DNA of 64,000 nt from M3007 sp035299505 (GCA_035299505.1 DATGWL010000222.1:37438-101437), one strand, 5' to 3'; positions 34,602 to 44,074 are shown, counted from the first letter of the stretch. Notes: generated by a model from the letters alone, not told the origin. Program-made: numbers and translations.

Positions 34602-36779
34602 TTATTTTTTCTTCTTTTTCTTGCCTTTTACCAGTTTCATTTCGTTGAGCAGGTATCCAGCGCCACCGTACTTATCTACGATAAACAGGATATACCGTGA
34701 ATCAACCATGATGTTGCGGCAAATAGCCGGGTCGTAATTCAGGTCGCTCATGGTACCTTCCCAAACCCGGTCGAAGTTCAAACCGATCAGGTTGCCGTTG
34801 GCATCCAGGGCGGGAGAACCGGAGTTCCCGCCGGTGGTATGGTTGGTTCCTATACAAGCCACCGGCATACGTCCATCTGCGGTTGCATACTGACCATAGT
34901 CCTTTGCCTTCCACAAATCTATAAGTTTTTGCGGAACATCAAACTCATAATCGCCCGGAATATATTTTTCCATTACACCATCCAGATCTGTCTGAAACTC
35001 GTACTGAATAGCATCTTTCGGAGAAAAACCCTTGATTTTACCATAAGTCAGCCGCAAGGTGCTGTTGGCATCGGGGAAGAATTTTTTCTCCTTAAACACT
35101 TCCATTTGTGCCGCCATATACTGACGTTGTAACAAATTTATCTGTGGCTGGAGTTCCTGCAGCTTGCCCTGAATTTGTGTGTTGTAATAACCTTGCAGTT
35201 TATCCCAGAGTTTAAAAGCCGGATCATTACGCAGTGCTTCCGCTACTTCAGCCGGCTTTTTGGTCTCCAGAAGCGTCATAATCTTGCTTTTTTGGGCAAA
35301 AACGCTTTGCTCAAAGATGTTTTTTGCCAGTTTGGCATAGCCACCGGCCTCGCCTGCCATTTTTTTTACATCAGCCGCACCCCATTCTGCACGGGCATTT
35401 TCGCCATACATTTCCATCATAGCTGCCAGCACCGCTTCATCTACCTGTGGGTGGTAGTCTTCATAAAACCCCTCCAAACCGGCTTTTACACGCCCCATTT
35501 TATTCACAAACTCTGTTTCATTCTTCGGATCATAGCCATTGATCCAGCTTCCCAGGCCCGAAACCGTACCCAAAATCTCGTTGTTCCTGATCATGGTTTC
35601 CAGGTAATAATCCCTGCCCAGGGCATACGGCTCGATGTCTTTGTACAACTGACGCAAACGCGGCAACAGGTTTTTGTAACGTGTATTCCAGTCCGGATTC
35701 TGCTGAATCCGTTTGGTAAATTCAGCCTCATAAGCCGCTTTTTTCTCAAAAGCCTTGTAAGTTTTTAAGCCCTGCATCTCGCCAAGCCATTTTTTCCAGG
35801 CATTGGCAATGCTGGCATACCGCGCCACATAGGAAATTTTAACCGCCGGATCTTTGCGCATATACCCATCCATGACCTTCAGGGCACGGTCGCGGATGGC
35901 CACCCTTGCCGGATCCAGCACTTCTCCGGTTTGGCGAATGGCAGCTTCGGTGAGGTATTCATTGGTAGCGCCCGGGAAACCGTACACCATGCTGAAATCT
36001 CCTTCGTCGGCCCCATCCAGAGAAATGGGTAAAAAGTGCCCCGGCCGGTATGGCACATTATCCTTGGAATAAGCCGCAGGGTGGTTATCCTTGTCGGCAT
36101 AAACCCGGAAAATGGAAAAATCGCCGGTATGACGCGGCCAAACCCAGTTGTCGGTATCTGCGCCGAATTTGCCGATACTGCTCGGTGGTGCACCCACAAA
36201 ACGTACATCCTTAAAGGTTTGGGTAACGAACATGTAATATTGGTTCCCGTTGTAAAAAGGCCGCACCTCAATATCTTCCCATTTTTCCTTTTTGGTGCTG
36301 CTTTTTAAGCTGGCAATATTTTTATCAATCTGCGACTGTCGTTCGCGTTCGGCCATACCATCCGTTACCCCTTGAAGTACCACCAGGGTTACGTCTTCAA
36401 TTCTGCTCACAAACATGGCTGTGACACCTTCAGCGGGCAATTCCGATGTCCGGTCTTTTGCCCAATAGCCGTTTTCCACAAAATTGTTTTCCAGGGTACT
36501 CAGCTGCTGGATAGCATCAAAGCCGCAATGGTGGTTGGTAAGCAGCAAGCCTTCCGGTGAAATCATTTCTCCTGTACATCCGCCATCAAACTGGCAAATA
36601 GCATCCTTAATGCTCGAGTGCGCAGGCGCGTAAATATCATCGGCAGAAAGCTTCAGGCCCAGCGCCTTCATTTCCTTTTCGTTTTGTTTTTCCAGGAGGG
36701 ATGGTATCCACATGCCCTGGCTTGAGACCGCTGTACATGATAATGCCAGCAGGAAAAGCAGAAAAAATCTCTTTTGCAT
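34602..36779 (-). CDS. S46 family dipeptidyl-peptidase, DPP11-like
   Basis: 725 residues from the ATG at 36779, where a signal peptide begins (MQKRFFLLFLLALSCTAVSS). A further upstream in-frame part is read from a hairpin element and rejected. The catalytic histidine lies in LLTNHHCGFDAI (79-90) and the catalytic serine in GGNSGSP near residue 650. S46 enzymes are periplasmic and release N-terminal dipeptides. After the serine the sequence reads GLNFDRVWEG. An arginine there is the Asp/Glu-selecting residue of DPP11, while DPP7 has glycine, so acidic P1 preference is inferred. The C-terminus is unusually basic (KGKKKKKK). Confidence 0.93.
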   Translation of the reverse strand: MQKRFFLLFLLALSCTAVSSQGMWIPSLLEKQNEKEMKALGLKLSADDIYAPAHSSIKDAICQFDGGCTGEMISPEGLLLTNHHCGFDAIQQLSTLENNFVENGYWAKDRTSELPAEGVTAMFVSRIEDVTLVVLQGVTDGMAERERQSQIDKNIASLKSSTKKEKWEDIEVRPFYNGNQYYMFVTQTFKDVRFVGAPPSSIGKFGADTDNWVWPRHTGDFSIFRVYADKDNHPAAYSKDNVPYRPGHFLPISLDGADEGDFSMVYGFPGATNEYLTEAAIRQTGEVLDPARVAIRDRALKVMDGYMRKDPAVKISYVARYASIANAWKKWLGEMQGLKTYKAFEKKAAYEAEFTKRIQQNPDWNTRYKNLLPRLRQLYKDIEPYALGRDYYLETMIRNNEILGTVSGLGSWINGYDPKNETEFVNKMGRVKAGLEGFYEDYHPQVDEAVLAAMMEMYGENARAEWGAADVKKMAGEAGGYAKLAKNIFEQSVFAQKSKIMTLLETKKPAEVAEALRNDPAFKLWDKLQGYYNTQIQGKLQELQPQINLLQRQYMAAQMEVFKEKKFFPDANSTLRLTYGKIKGFSPKDAIQYEFQTDLDGVMEKYIPGDYEFDVPQKLIDLWKAKDYGQYATADGRMPVACIGTNHTTGGNSGSPALDANGNLIGLNFDRVWEGTMSDLNYDPAICRNIMVDSRYILFIVDKYGGAGYLLNEMKLVKGKKKKKK

Positions 36780-36856
36780 ATTAATTGAGTTAATGGAAGG
36801 CGAAAATAACGGCTGTATTTGGCGAATGATGCGGAAAAAGACAAACTTACGGCCAA

Positions 36857-37030
36857 AGCGTGCCAGTGTGTGCCTGAAAAATACTTCCGCAAAGGAAAAT
36901 ACAGTTTTGGGATCCTGTATAAGTGTGTCTTTTTGGGGAAACAGGAATACCCTGTTGGCCCAAAAAGACATGCAAGGCAGGTTCCTAAAGATGTATTTTC
37001 AGCACGGTGAGTATTTTTCAGACACACGCT
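36857..37030. repeat. 174-base nested inverted repeat (long hairpin)
   Basis: Successive arms pair inwards: AGCGTG...CTGAAAAATACT (36857-36885) with AGTATTTTTCAG...CACGCT (37010-37030); GAAAATAC with GTATTTTC; TGTCTTTTTGGG (36926-36937) with CCCAAAAAGACA (36959-36970); and AACAGG-AATAC-CCTGTT (36940-36956) at the tip. A half copy, AGTATTTTTCACACATACGC, occurs at 32848-32867. Confidence 0.9.
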
Positions 37031-37086
37031 AAAATTGCTCCAATGTTGGATATACCCCAAGCGCTACCCTTTAAAATAATACGATT

Positions 37087-37653
37087 ATGAGCAGAATCAG
37101 TGCCCAAAACTTGCACAAACTCATGGAAACCGAAAGCCTGCAAATGGCTCGCCTGCATCGAATCATAGAGGAAACGGTAGAAGAGGAATCACTTATCTCC
37201 AAAAAAGTTTGTGAGGAAAACGAGCGCCAACAACTGACTTTTGGTGAACGTATTGCAGATAATGTAGCCAAATTTGGCGGAAGTTGGACTTTCATTATCA
37301 TATTTGGGGTAATCCTGTTCATTTGGATATTGCTCAATACCATAGTACTGGCCAATCGGGTATACGACCCCTACCCTTTCATCCTGCTCAACCTGATTCT
37401 TTCCTGCATTGCCGCCCTGCAGGCGCCCATCATCATGATGAGTCAAAACAGACAGGAATTCAAAGACCGTGCACGGGCAGAAAACGATTACCTTATTAAT
37501 CTGAAAGCCGAAATTGAGGTGCGGCACCTGCACGAAAAAATTGACCTGCTCATGCAGGAACAATACATGCAACTGTTTGAAATTCAACGCCAGCAATTGG
37601 AAAAACTGGAGCATCTGGAGGTAGAATTGCGGCGGCTAAAAAAAGAAAATTAG
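37087..37653 (+). CDS. DUF1003 family membrane protein
   Basis: 188 residues. A charged N-terminal helix (1-50) leads into the DUF1003 core: FGERIADNVAKFGGSWTFII (52-71), two membrane helices (about 67-88 and 97-113) around YDPYPFILLNLILS, then MMSQNRQEFKDRARAENDYL. A long coiled coil (135-186) ends the protein. Function of the family is unknown; it often accompanies metal-ion transporters, none of which is adjacent here. Confidence 0.9.
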   Translation: MSRISAQNLHKLMETESLQMARLHRIIEETVEEESLISKKVCEENERQQLTFGERIADNVAKFGGSWTFIIIFGVILFIWILLNTIVLANRVYDPYPFILLNLILSCIAALQAPIIMMSQNRQEFKDRARAENDYLINLKAEIEVRHLHEKIDLLMQEQYMQLFEIQRQQLEKLEHLEVELRRLKKEN

Positions 37654-37721
37654 ACTTGTTTTACAATTCAAACAAAGAATAAATAGGTAGCCTTCCCCTG
37701 CCAAAGCACCTGCCAACCCGG

Positions 37722-37729
37722 TACCTTTG
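37722..37729 (+). promoter_or_regulatory. Possible -7 element TACCTTTG
   Basis: TACCTTTG fits TAnnTTTG and lies 25 bases before the SCO1-like start codon. No good -33 element is visible, so the call is weak. Confidence 0.4.
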
Positions 37730-37753
37730 CTGCCGGAATAAACGAACCTTCCT

Positions 37754-38389
37754 ATGCAATCACTCCGCTATCTGACCATTTTTTCTATTGGCCTGGCTTT
37801 TCTTTTCCAAGCCTGCTCTGATTCTGCTGCGTCTAAAAAACTGCCCATTCTGGGTGAACGCGATGTAACCGCTGCCGGCGATACCATCTACCCTACCATC
37901 CCTGATTTTCAGTTTATAGACCAGGATAGTCAGCTGGTCAACAATGCCACCTTTGCCGGTAAAGCTTACGTGGTGGATTTCTTTTTCATTCACTGCCCAA
38001 CCATTTGCCCCAAGGTAAAAGCCAATGGCCTGCGGGTGTACGAAAAATTCAAAAACGAGGACCGACTGCTCATGCTTTCTCACTCCATTGATGTGCGAAA
38101 CGACACAGTAGCCGCCCTGAAACACCATGCCCAAAAACTCGGTATCGAAACCAAAAAATGGCGACTGGTTACCGGCGATCATGATGCCATTTATGGTATT
38201 GCCGACAACTATTTCAGCGTGGCCACGGAAGATCCATCTTCACCGGGCGGTTTCGACCACTCCGGCCGACTCATTTTGGTGGATAAAAACCGTCACGTAC
38301 GCTCCTTTTGCGATGGCACCGATGCTGAAGATGTTGATCGTTTCATGAAAGACATTGAGTTATTGCTGAAGGAAGATGCTCCTAAATAA
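37754..38389 (+). CDS. SCO1/SenC family protein
   Basis: 211 residues. Lipobox region FLFQACS (C21). Thioredoxin-like fold with copper-binding CPTICP (81-86) and the distal histidine in GGFDHSGRLILVD (about 167). SCO proteins deliver copper to, or reduce, the CuA site of cytochrome c oxidase at the outer face of the inner membrane. All three metal ligands are present. DUF2721 follows after 12 bases, likely in one transcript. Confidence 0.94.
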   Translation: MQSLRYLTIFSIGLAFLFQACSDSAASKKLPILGERDVTAAGDTIYPTIPDFQFIDQDSQLVNNATFAGKAYVVDFFFIHCPTICPKVKANGLRVYEKFKNEDRLLMLSHSIDVRNDTVAALKHHAQKLGIETKKWRLVTGDHDAIYGIADNYFSVATEDPSSPGGFDHSGRLILVDKNRHVRSFCDGTDAEDVDRFMKDIELLLKEDAPK

Positions 38390-38401
38390 AGCCATTGGAC
38401 C

Positions 38402-38809
38402 ATGAATCTGGATATTCAAACACCAGCATTACTGTTCCCGGCAGTATCGCTGTTGCTACTGGCCTACACCAATAAATTTCTGGCCATTGCCAACCTGATC
38501 CGGGCACTGGTTTCTGACTATGAGAAACAACCCAAACACTACCTGCTTCGGCAAATACGCAGTCTGCGCCGCAGGCTGAACATGATTCGCTGGATGCAGG
38601 TATGCGGGGTGGCCAGTATGCTACTGTGCGTTATCACCATGTACCTGATTTATGAAGGTTGGCAAGGCTGGGCTAAAGTATTGTTTGGCACCAGTTTGCT
38701 GCTTTTGATGGCTTCATTGGTTATTACACTGGTGGAAATTGTGTTGTCGGCAGGCGCGCTCAGGGTGCTGTTGAAAGATTTACAGGAAAAAAATGAACGC
38801 GCTGAATAA
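38402..38809 (+). CDS. DUF2721 family membrane protein
   Basis: 135 residues. Three hydrophobic segments (about 8-28, 64-84 and 90-115), with the family's N-terminal block TPALLFPAVSLLLLAYTNKF and the basic loop RQIRSLRRRLNMIRW. Family function is unknown. Transcribed with the SCO1-like gene. Confidence 0.88.
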   Translation: MNLDIQTPALLFPAVSLLLLAYTNKFLAIANLIRALVSDYEKQPKHYLLRQIRSLRRRLNMIRWMQVCGVASMLLCVITMYLIYEGWQGWAKVLFGTSLLLLMASLVITLVEIVLSAGALRVLLKDLQEKNERAE

Positions 38810-38931
38810 AAAATGTCAGGCCTTCTTTTAACCTTTACGCATTCAACGGTCTAAATGTTTGCCTAAGGGCCATTTGTCCGATAAATCATTCAGGATTCCG
38901 CCCCAATTCACCTGTTGATTTCGATTATGGC

Positions 38932-40608
38932 ATGAAAAGAAGAAATTTCCTCCGTCTACTGCCTGCAGCAGGTGTTACCTCCTTTGCCGTTAACGGCTTT
39001 TCCATGCGCCCGTTCGCCAATACGCGCATGGCAGAAATACTATCCAGTTGCGACGGCGTCCAGGACCGGGCGTTGGTGTTGATACAGCTGAAAGGCGGCA
39101 ATGACGGCCTGAATATGATTATTCCGGCAGCTAACTACGACCGGTATGCTCAACTTCGGCCCACCACAAAACTCAACGAAACGGGTACAGGCGCCTTTAT
39201 CCCCATCGATAATACGCTTCCGACAAGCGACCAGGCTGGTTTTCACCCGGCTATGACAGGCTTTAAGGACTTGTACGACAGGGGCTGGCTTAACGTGGTG
39301 CAGGCAACCGGATATCAGAGCATGAACCAGAGCCACTTTAAAGGTACTGATTTGTGGCTTTCCGGTGGCGGTGGCTCACAGGCCCTGAACAGCCTCACCT
39401 CCGGCTGGATGGGACGCGCACTTCAGGCGTTTTATCCGCACATTGAAGGCGTTCCAGTGGCAGATATGGTGGATCCCTTGGGTATCCAGATTGGCGACCC
39501 CAATACTTCCCTGGGCTTCCATACCGATACCGAACACCAAAATGTAATCAACCTGAGTGGTCAGGACCCTGCGGGCTTCTACTCCCTCATTCAAACCATT
39601 GGCGGGGCGCCAATCCTGAACGTTCCTGACACGGATCATGGTCATGAACTGGAATACATCATGGGGGTAGAGCAGAGCATCAACCTGTACGCCAACCGCA
39701 TTACCCAGGTATTCAATGCCGGCTCCAACTCCATCACCACCTATCCGGGCGGCAGCCTGGGAGCCCAACTGAAAACAGTGGCCCGAATGATCAAAGGTGG
39801 CTGCAAAACCAAGATTTTCCTCTGCCAGATTGGCGGATTTGATACGCACAGTGCCCAGGTAGATTCAGGCGACACCAGTTTGGGGGCACACGCCAACCTG
39901 CTGAAAAACTTGTCAGACGCGGTTAAAACATTCCTGGATGACTTGCAGGGATTGGGTCTGGCAGATAATGTGCTGGGCTGTACATTCTCTGAATTTGGTC
40001 GCTGCGCCAAAGAGAATGGCTCCTTTGGCACCGACCACGGTACACTGGCGCCAATGATTGTTTTTGGTAAGGATGTAAAACCGGGCGTATTGGGCACCAA
40101 CCCAAATCTGTTCAACCTGACCAACGATAATCAGTTGAAAGACATGCAGTTCGATTATCGTCAGATCTTCGCCACCCTGCTTCAGGACTGGCTGGGCGCC
40201 AATCCGTTTGTAATGGAGCAAACCATGTTTGAGGGATACGACAAGCTGAAACTGGTAGCCCGGGAGCATCGCGTGGAGCCTAGTTGCCAGTGGGGCGGCG
40301 CTCATATTGTGGTGGATCAGTTCCGCCCGATGAACCTGTTCCCAAATCCTGCCTCTGTGAGTACGGAAGTTTCCTACGAAAACAATGGAGAAGCCTTTGA
40401 AGCGCTGGTGTCACTGCACAGTCTCGGCGGCTCACTCATTACGGTGCGTCACGAAACGGTTTACCCCGGCTCCAATTCTTTCTATTTCGACGTCAACGCA
40501 TTGCAGGAAGGCATCTACTTTGTTCGCCTGCAGAACAAATACACCGGCAAAGCCGACGTATCCAAGCTAAGTGTGGTACGTAGCGGAGGCATGAGCGCGC
40601 GCAACTAG
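38932..40608 (+). CDS. DUF1501 protein exported by Tat and carrying a T9SS sorting domain
   Basis: 558 residues. Twin-arginine signal KRRNFLRLLPAAG (2-14). DUF1501 body with LVLIQLKGGNDGLNMIIP (48-65), FKGTDLW, and CQIGGFDTHSAQ (about 297-308), FSEFGRCAKENGSFGTDHG (about 352). The fold is alkaline-phosphatase/sulfatase-like; substrate unknown. The last 80 residues form a T9SS sorting domain (LFPNPASVSTEVSY ... LQEGIYFVRLQN). So it folds in the cytoplasm, crosses by Tat, then leaves through T9SS. The usual DUF1800 partner gene is absent on both sides. Confidence 0.92.
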   Translation: MKRRNFLRLLPAAGVTSFAVNGFSMRPFANTRMAEILSSCDGVQDRALVLIQLKGGNDGLNMIIPAANYDRYAQLRPTTKLNETGTGAFIPIDNTLPTSDQAGFHPAMTGFKDLYDRGWLNVVQATGYQSMNQSHFKGTDLWLSGGGGSQALNSLTSGWMGRALQAFYPHIEGVPVADMVDPLGIQIGDPNTSLGFHTDTEHQNVINLSGQDPAGFYSLIQTIGGAPILNVPDTDHGHELEYIMGVEQSINLYANRITQVFNAGSNSITTYPGGSLGAQLKTVARMIKGGCKTKIFLCQIGGFDTHSAQVDSGDTSLGAHANLLKNLSDAVKTFLDDLQGLGLADNVLGCTFSEFGRCAKENGSFGTDHGTLAPMIVFGKDVKPGVLGTNPNLFNLTNDNQLKDMQFDYRQIFATLLQDWLGANPFVMEQTMFEGYDKLKLVAREHRVEPSCQWGGAHIVVDQFRPMNLFPNPASVSTEVSYENNGEAFEALVSLHSLGGSLITVRHETVYPGSNSFYFDVNALQEGIYFVRLQNKYTGKADVSKLSVVRSGGMSARN

Positions 40609-40610
40609 AA

Positions 40611-40826
40611 AAATATCCAATATCCAATGTCCAATGTCCAATGTCCAAGTGCTGCGGGTGCTTGGCGTTAGCATTTTTGTTTGGCAACTCTCGCCTGAAT
40701 GGCGATGCCCAAAAGTAACACTTAGCCATTCAGGCGAACCTAATTCCAAGTATTGTGCTAACGCCAAGCACCCGCAGCACTTGGATATTGGACATTGGAT
40801 ATTGGATATTGGATATTGGATATTGA
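40611..40826. repeat. 216-base hairpin element with TCCAATG heptamer arms
   Basis: Outer arms: heptamers TCCAATA/TCCAATG (40615-40647) against TTGGATA/TTGGACA (40781-40824). Middle arms: a perfect 27-base inverted repeat (40647-40673 with 40756-40782). Inner arms: TCGCCTGAATGGC (40691-40703) with GCCATTCAGGCGA (40725-40737). It fills the gap between the DUF1501 stop and the stop codon of lepB. Confidence 0.95.
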
Positions 40827-42404
40827 TTACATCGCGTTTGCCGAGGTAAAAATCCGGTTCCAATTGATGCCGTTGCGGATATTGCCGCCTTTGGTGGAGA
40901 ACCAAATGAACAGCGGCTTACCTACAATGTGATCTTCCGGCACATATCCCCAATAGCGGGAATCTTCTGAATTATGGCGGTTATCACCCATCATCCAGTA
41001 GTAATTCTGTTTGAAGGTGTAGCTGGTGGCCTCCTGGTCATTTACATAGATTTTGCCATCTTTTACTTCCAGTTTGTTTTGCTCATACACCTTGATGACA
41101 CGCCAGTAAAATGGCAGGCTCTCCAGGTTGAGCGCCACGGTAGCGCCTTTTTTAGGAATGTAAATGGGGCCGAAGTTATCGTTAGACCAGGTAGAGACCC
41201 GTTTGGGGTTGTTAGGGAATAAACTGGAAGATTCAGGACGTTTAAACTTCTCCACCTTCAGGCCCATTGCCCGCAATTTCTCCACCTGCCCTAAGTCTAG
41301 CGCCAGAAATAACCGCGCCCCATCGCTATCAACTTCGTTAATATTAACCCCCAGTTCCTGCAATTTTTTAGGATTAACAGCATTTCCTGTACTCTCCACC
41401 TTATACATAAACTGCATATGGGTTGGATTGGGAGCAGCTTGTCCATTGACAAACACCTGCCCTTCCCGAATCTCCAGACTATCTCCGCCAACGGCCAGGC
41501 AACGCTTGATGTAGTGGTCTTTTTTGTCCACCGGCCGGGTTACAAACGGGCAATTGATGCCTCTGTAACGGGTTTGTGCCAGGTTGAGGGTTTTCCACTG
41601 TCCAATATCCCAGCTTCGGTCCGGAGCGATGAATACACTGTCGCCAGCTGGCCAGTTGAATACCACAGGTTCGTTGCGGTCAACCGTTTCCAGTGCAGGG
41701 AGGCGATAATATGGCAATGATGGATTTTTCAGATAAGACTCAGAACCTACAAATGGCATCACGTTGTGCATGAGCGGAAATTGCACCACTGTCATTGGGG
41801 TACGGATGCCGTAATGCGCTTTGCTGACAAAAAGATAATCGCCTACTTTCAAAGAGCCCTCCATAGACGAGCTCGGAATTACATAGGCTTCAATCAGGAA
41901 CATCCGGATAAAAGACGCCGCGAATACCGCAAAAATGATGGCTTCTGCCCATTCCCGGCTGGCCGATTTTGTGAATTGAGGATATTGTGCCTCCAGCTTT
42001 TTCAGGCCCAGGGTATCTTTTCTTTCAATGGCCTCGTGGTGCAGGCGGTGATATTCACGTTCTTTTTCCAGAATGGGTCCTTCGTAAGTAGCCTTGGCAT
42101 CTTTACCCACCATAAAGAAAGAAACCGGCGCATATACAACGGCCAGCACAGCCTCCCAAAATCCATGGCGGCCAAAGGAACGGATGAGGTCAATTACCAA
42201 TCCGGCATAGATGAAAAGATTCACCACCGGGAATAAAAACCACAAAGCATAGGAGGGTTTTCTTCCCACCAGCTTGCACCATTCCACTGCTGCTACACCT
42301 GGAACCAGGGCTTTCCATCCAGGAACACCTGCTTTTTCGAACAACTTCATCATGCTCAATCCGAGCAGGATGTACAGGACTATGAGGAAAAGAAGAACAG
42401 ACAT
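40827..42404 (-). CDS. lepB: Signal peptidase I with N-terminal membrane extension
   Basis: 525 residues, longer than the usual 200-350. An N-terminal DUF5684-like part has several helices (1-120, KAGVPGWKALVPG). The peptidase domain follows: nucleophile in VIPSSSMEGSLKVGDYLFV (about 172-190), the general-base lysine in YIKRCLAVGGDSLEI (about 295), and the C-terminal MMGDNRHNSEDSRYWG. An insert of about 130 residues separates the lysine box from the last box, as in other Bacteroidota. It cleaves Sec signal peptides at the inner membrane. Confidence 0.94.
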   Translation of the reverse strand: MSVLLFLIVLYILLGLSMMKLFEKAGVPGWKALVPGVAAVEWCKLVGRKPSYALWFLFPVVNLFIYAGLVIDLIRSFGRHGFWEAVLAVVYAPVSFFMVGKDAKATYEGPILEKEREYHRLHHEAIERKDTLGLKKLEAQYPQFTKSASREWAEAIIFAVFAASFIRMFLIEAYVIPSSSMEGSLKVGDYLFVSKAHYGIRTPMTVVQFPLMHNVMPFVGSESYLKNPSLPYYRLPALETVDRNEPVVFNWPAGDSVFIAPDRSWDIGQWKTLNLAQTRYRGINCPFVTRPVDKKDHYIKRCLAVGGDSLEIREGQVFVNGQAAPNPTHMQFMYKVESTGNAVNPKKLQELGVNINEVDSDGARLFLALDLGQVEKLRAMGLKVEKFKRPESSSLFPNNPKRVSTWSNDNFGPIYIPKKGATVALNLESLPFYWRVIKVYEQNKLEVKDGKIYVNDQEATSYTFKQNYYWMMGDNRHNSEDSRYWGYVPEDHIVGKPLFIWFSTKGGNIRNGINWNRIFTSANAM

Positions 42405-42524
42405 GGTGGAATGTGGGTAATATAATTAATGGGTGGCGAAGGTATTTTATCTCAAAACACCTTCGCCGTATGATAGATTTTCAACCTGATTTGTTCGATC
42501 AAACGATTGGAAACCGGGCTGAAA

Positions 42525-43919
42525 TTATTCTTCGTCGGACTTTTTCTTGCGCTTGCGACGAGTTTTGAACATTTCCACCACCTCTTTGTCTGACAGGAAA
42601 CTGAAGTCAACAAACTGGGTGGATACAAAACGTTTAATGTCCTGATAATCTTTGGCGCGTTTGTCGGTGTAAGTCCGAAGCAATTTATTGATGTAATCCA
42701 GCGACAGCTTTTCTACATCCTGGTTGAACTTTTGGTTGCCGAAGATTTTCATGTACAGGTTGAAGATCTTGGTCAACTCAAAATAATCGTTGTATTCACG
42801 CTCGGAAAGACCTTTGATGAGTCGTGCGAAGTACGTGATAACCAGTTGTCGCAGGCATTCGGTTTCTACAGACAGTCCTTCGTGGTTGTTGTAGAATTCC
42901 TGAACAGCTTCGATGGCATCCGGGTGCACATAGCCCAGGCTGTGAATTTTATCGGCAATCCGGTAGTAATCGGAAATACGGTCTTTGTAGAGTTTGTCAA
43001 TTGCCTGGCTCAAGCGTTCATCGTTGGTAGCATCGATGCCGGGAGATTGGTACAAGGTTACCAGGAAACGCAGGTAGCGCAGGTCGAACTCCTGGAAAGA
43101 GCGGCGTTCGCGTTCGAAATGGGTAGCGAAAGCTTTTCGCTCGGCTGGATCGAGATCTACGAAATTGCCGCAGATGGCCAGCATTTCGAGGTATTCTTCG
43201 GTGGCCTGGAATTCCTTGGTATCCAGAAAGCCCAGGATTTGCGCTTTCAGGCTGTCGTTTCCGGCGCCGGTTTCAAAACGTTTGAGCAGGAACTGGCGGA
43301 GGGCTGAGAAGTTAGCCTTCATTTCACCCAGGGTTTTGGGGAAATCGGCTGAGTGGTATTGTTCGTTACGGAACTGGTTGGAATAACGGCGGTAGATATC
43401 CTCCCGGTCTTTTTGGTCGCGGAAACGATCCTGTTTTTGCTGCTGGAGGAAATAACGGATACGTTTGTTCTCCACCAGACTCATCAGGTTGGTAATCCAG
43501 ATATCAGAACTCAGGGCAAAACCTACGGTGATGCTCTGACCGATACGCTTTTTCAGCTGGTCGAAGTGCACACTTTTGCAGATAGCCAGCAGGATTTCTT
43601 TAAAGTGATCGTTCGGACGAACATACTTGTACTGGTCGTTGATTTCTCCGCGGAGCACGGAGAAGCCAAGAACGCGTGGCAAGTATAGGCCTTCGAACGG
43701 TGGCTCGAGCAGGTATTTTTCAAAAGTTACCAACTGCAGTGGCGCTTCCGAAGCAACCTGGTGGTGCAGAGCCGAGAGCATGGGTTCGAATTCTGAACGC
43801 AGGGCGTTGTAGTATTCATCTTCTTCCTCATCGAGGTACAGGGCGAGGTTTTCAGACTCCTGTATGGCCGCTGCGATCTCGTTCAGGCGGTCGTAGTATT
43901 GTTCGTCTAGAGGTTGCAT
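42525..43919 (-). CDS. Conserved helical protein of unknown function
   Basis: 464 residues from the ATG at 43919, preferred over an upstream in-frame start because MQPLDEQYYDRLNEIAAAIQ begins the conserved-looking part. The protein is almost entirely helical and charged, with no signal, membrane helix or enzyme motif. It has a region around RYFLQQQKQDRFRDQKDRED and a basic tail (KTRRKRKKKSDEE). Position between rpsP and lepB and the basic tail would fit an RNA- or ribosome-linked role, but this is only a guess. I do not recognise the family. Confidence 0.8.
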   Translation of the reverse strand: MQPLDEQYYDRLNEIAAAIQESENLALYLDEEEDEYYNALRSEFEPMLSALHHQVASEAPLQLVTFEKYLLEPPFEGLYLPRVLGFSVLRGEINDQYKYVRPNDHFKEILLAICKSVHFDQLKKRIGQSITVGFALSSDIWITNLMSLVENKRIRYFLQQQKQDRFRDQKDREDIYRRYSNQFRNEQYHSADFPKTLGEMKANFSALRQFLLKRFETGAGNDSLKAQILGFLDTKEFQATEEYLEMLAICGNFVDLDPAERKAFATHFERERRSFQEFDLRYLRFLVTLYQSPGIDATNDERLSQAIDKLYKDRISDYYRIADKIHSLGYVHPDAIEAVQEFYNNHEGLSVETECLRQLVITYFARLIKGLSEREYNDYFELTKIFNLYMKIFGNQKFNQDVEKLSLDYINKLLRTYTDKRAKDYQDIKRFVSTQFVDFSFLSDKEVVEMFKTRRKRKKKSDEE

Positions 43920-43975
43920 GGTGTAGGTATGATATGTCCGGATTCGAAAGGAAGCGCCGGTATTATTGATTTTAA

Positions 43976-44026
43976 TTTGAAAAAGACCCGATGAAGCCAC
44001 TCAGGGCTTCACCAGGTCTTTTTTGT
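43976..44026 (-). terminator. Terminator after rpsP
   Basis: Stem AAAAGACCcgATGAAGCC pairs with GGCTTCAccaGGTCTTTT (43981-44022). It is followed on the minus strand by TCTTTTTCAAATT and on the plus strand by TTTTTTG. It lies about 50 bases beyond the rpsP stop and just upstream of the next gene. Confidence 0.85.
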
Positions 44027-44074
44027 CAGAAAGCACTTAAAGGCAAATGTAAATATTTGCCACAAAGCGTTATA

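Noticed and set aside
36780..36971. 64-residue extension of the S46 peptidase
   Set aside because: It would read through the long hairpin element; the signal peptide begins at the ATG at 36779.
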